Of a stretch of DNA of 64,000 bases, positions 63,428 through 64,000 are shown in pieces; positions within the stretch are counted from its first letter, which is position 1; every line of letters starts with the position of its first letter. This DNA is from Symbiodolus clandestinus. Its GTDB lineage: Bacteria; Pseudomonadota; Gammaproteobacteria; Enterobacterales; G038960095. The stretch is from assembly GCA_038960095.1 (NCBI GenBank), contig CP152425.1, forward strand, positions 186,001 to 250,000. Direction: 5' to 3'. The position numbers were made by a program, and so were the translations under genes. The notes below the pieces were generated by a model. The model saw only the letters and a list, made by a program, of their open reading frames with translations. It did not search any database and was not told the DNA's origin.

Positions 63428-64000
63428 TTATTGTTGAACCAAATAGATATCCTTAGTATGTACGATCTTCATCGGATTCTTAACACTATAGCCTTTAACA
63501 TAAGGCTGTATCAAGCGAGCCATAACATTATGGTAAAGTGGAATAATCGGGTTATCTTGGGTTAATTGAGCTTCTGCCTGTTGGTAATAGCTTTTACGCT
63601 TCAGTTCATCAAATTCGCTTAATGCTTGTTTAAGGAGCGTGGTAAATCTAGCATTTTGATAGCCAAAACGGTTACCGCTATTTGTCGGTAATAACTGGTT
63701 TAGAAAGGCAGTGGGATCATAGTAGTCACCAATCCAGTACCTTCGTGCCATTTGAAAATTCCCGGAAGCGAGATTCTCTAAATAATTTTTCCATTCTTTT
63801 CCCTCTAAGGTCACCTCAATCCCCAGCACCTTCTTCCACTGAAGGCTAATGGCCGTGGCTAACCGAGCGTTCTCTTCCATATTGTTTCCATAGGTTAAAC
63901 TAAACTTTAACGGCTTATTTTTATTGTACCCAGCCTCATGCAATAGCTGTTTTGCCAGCTTAACTCGCTTACTGTGTGGCCAGGAGGCCCAATCGGGAAC
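63428..64000 (-). CDS. oppA: Oligopeptide-binding protein OppA (C-terminal part, cut by window edge)
   Basis: The last 190 codons of a periplasmic peptide-binding protein (SBP_bac_5 family). The frame runs through the right edge: VPDWASWPHSKRVKLAKQLL, then HEAGYNKNKPLKFSLTYGNN, LQWKKVLGIEVTLEGKEWKN, RRYWIGDYYDPTAFLNQLLP and DNPIIPLYHNVMARLIQPYV. The W-x-GDY-x-DPT-x-FL pattern is typical of OppA/MppA. Position ahead of oppB supports OppA. The signal peptide and N-terminal domain are outside the window. Confidence 0.93.
   Translation of the reverse strand, partial: VPDWASWPHSKRVKLAKQLLHEAGYNKNKPLKFSLTYGNNMEENARLATAISLQWKKVLGIEVTLEGKEWKNYLENLASGNFQMARRYWIGDYYDPTAFLNQLLPTNSGNRFGYQNARFTTLLKQALSEFDELKRKSYYQQAEAQLTQDNPIIPLYHNVMARLIQPYVKGYSVKNPMKIVHTKDIYLVQQ

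Noticed and set aside
1..64000. CRISPR arrays, rRNA and tRNA genes
   Set aside because: I looked for regularly spaced direct repeats and for tRNA-like cloverleaf sequences in the gaps and saw none. This was by eye; a tRNAscan-SE or repeat search would be decisive.

Overview
The window comes from a gammaproteobacterium of the order Enterobacterales. Nearly every recognisable gene has a close E. coli-type homologue, and many stand in enterobacterial order: the mraZ-to-ftsQ division/murein cluster, dksA-pcnB-folK, holD-rimI, sixA-prmB-aroC-fabB-pdxB, glyQS, mutH/rppH-lgt-thyA-ppdA-ppdB-ygdB-ppdC, and oppABCDF. Genes that normally lie between these are missing (ddlB, gluQ, ptsP, the aroC-fabB interval, recB/recD next to recC). 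Several genes are broken (ptrA, an O-antigen polymerase, a Sel1-repeat gene, an ankyrin fragment) and IS remnants are present. This mixture suggests a host-associated lineage in an early or middle stage of genome reduction. I cannot name the genus from sequence alone.

Layout. 1-13.3 kb (minus strand): a compact dcw operon read mraZ-rsmH-ftsL-ftsI-murE-murF-mraY-murD-ftsW-murG-murC-ftsQ, with a clear promoter and three MraZ boxes upstream of mraZ; ddlB is absent. 13.9-15.5 kb: a CPA1 Na+/H+ antiporter. 15.6-18 kb: a gene-poor stretch with a DUF6314-like gene, an IS1 remnant in a Sel1-repeat pseudogene, an ankyrin-repeat remnant and an Hha/YmoA-family gene. 18-28.4 kb (plus strand): housekeeping genes for aromatic amino acids, RNA polyadenylation, folate, the Pol III psi subunit, heptose, fatty acid and vitamin B6.

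28.4-34.4 kb is the accessory island. It holds an inverse autotransporter (intimin/invasin-type beta-barrel) with a long disordered passenger, an intact IS3-family element immediately downstream, and then a coiled-coil protein with a bipartite nuclear-localisation-like motif and a ComEA-like helix-hairpin-helix C terminus. A second, degenerate IS3-family element follows. This pair of proteins is the best candidate for an undescribed host-interaction system in the window.

34.5-50.5 kb: glyQS, mutH, a 630-bp non-coding gap with DnaA-box-like sites and an AT-rich block, rppH, lgt, thyA, a four-gene pseudopilin operon, an unknown membrane protein, ptrA broken by a 7-bp tandem duplication, and recC without a standard start codon. 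50.5-59 kb: a surface polysaccharide cluster (PglC-like initiating transferase, galE, three glycosyltransferases, flippase, polymerase frameshifted at an A9 run, WecE-like aminotransferase). 59.2-64 kb: the oligopeptide permease operon, oppA being cut by the window edge.

The genes retained imply a walled, dividing cell with meso-DAP peptidoglycan, lipoprotein maturation, peptide import, a heptose-containing LPS core and probably a variable O-antigen.
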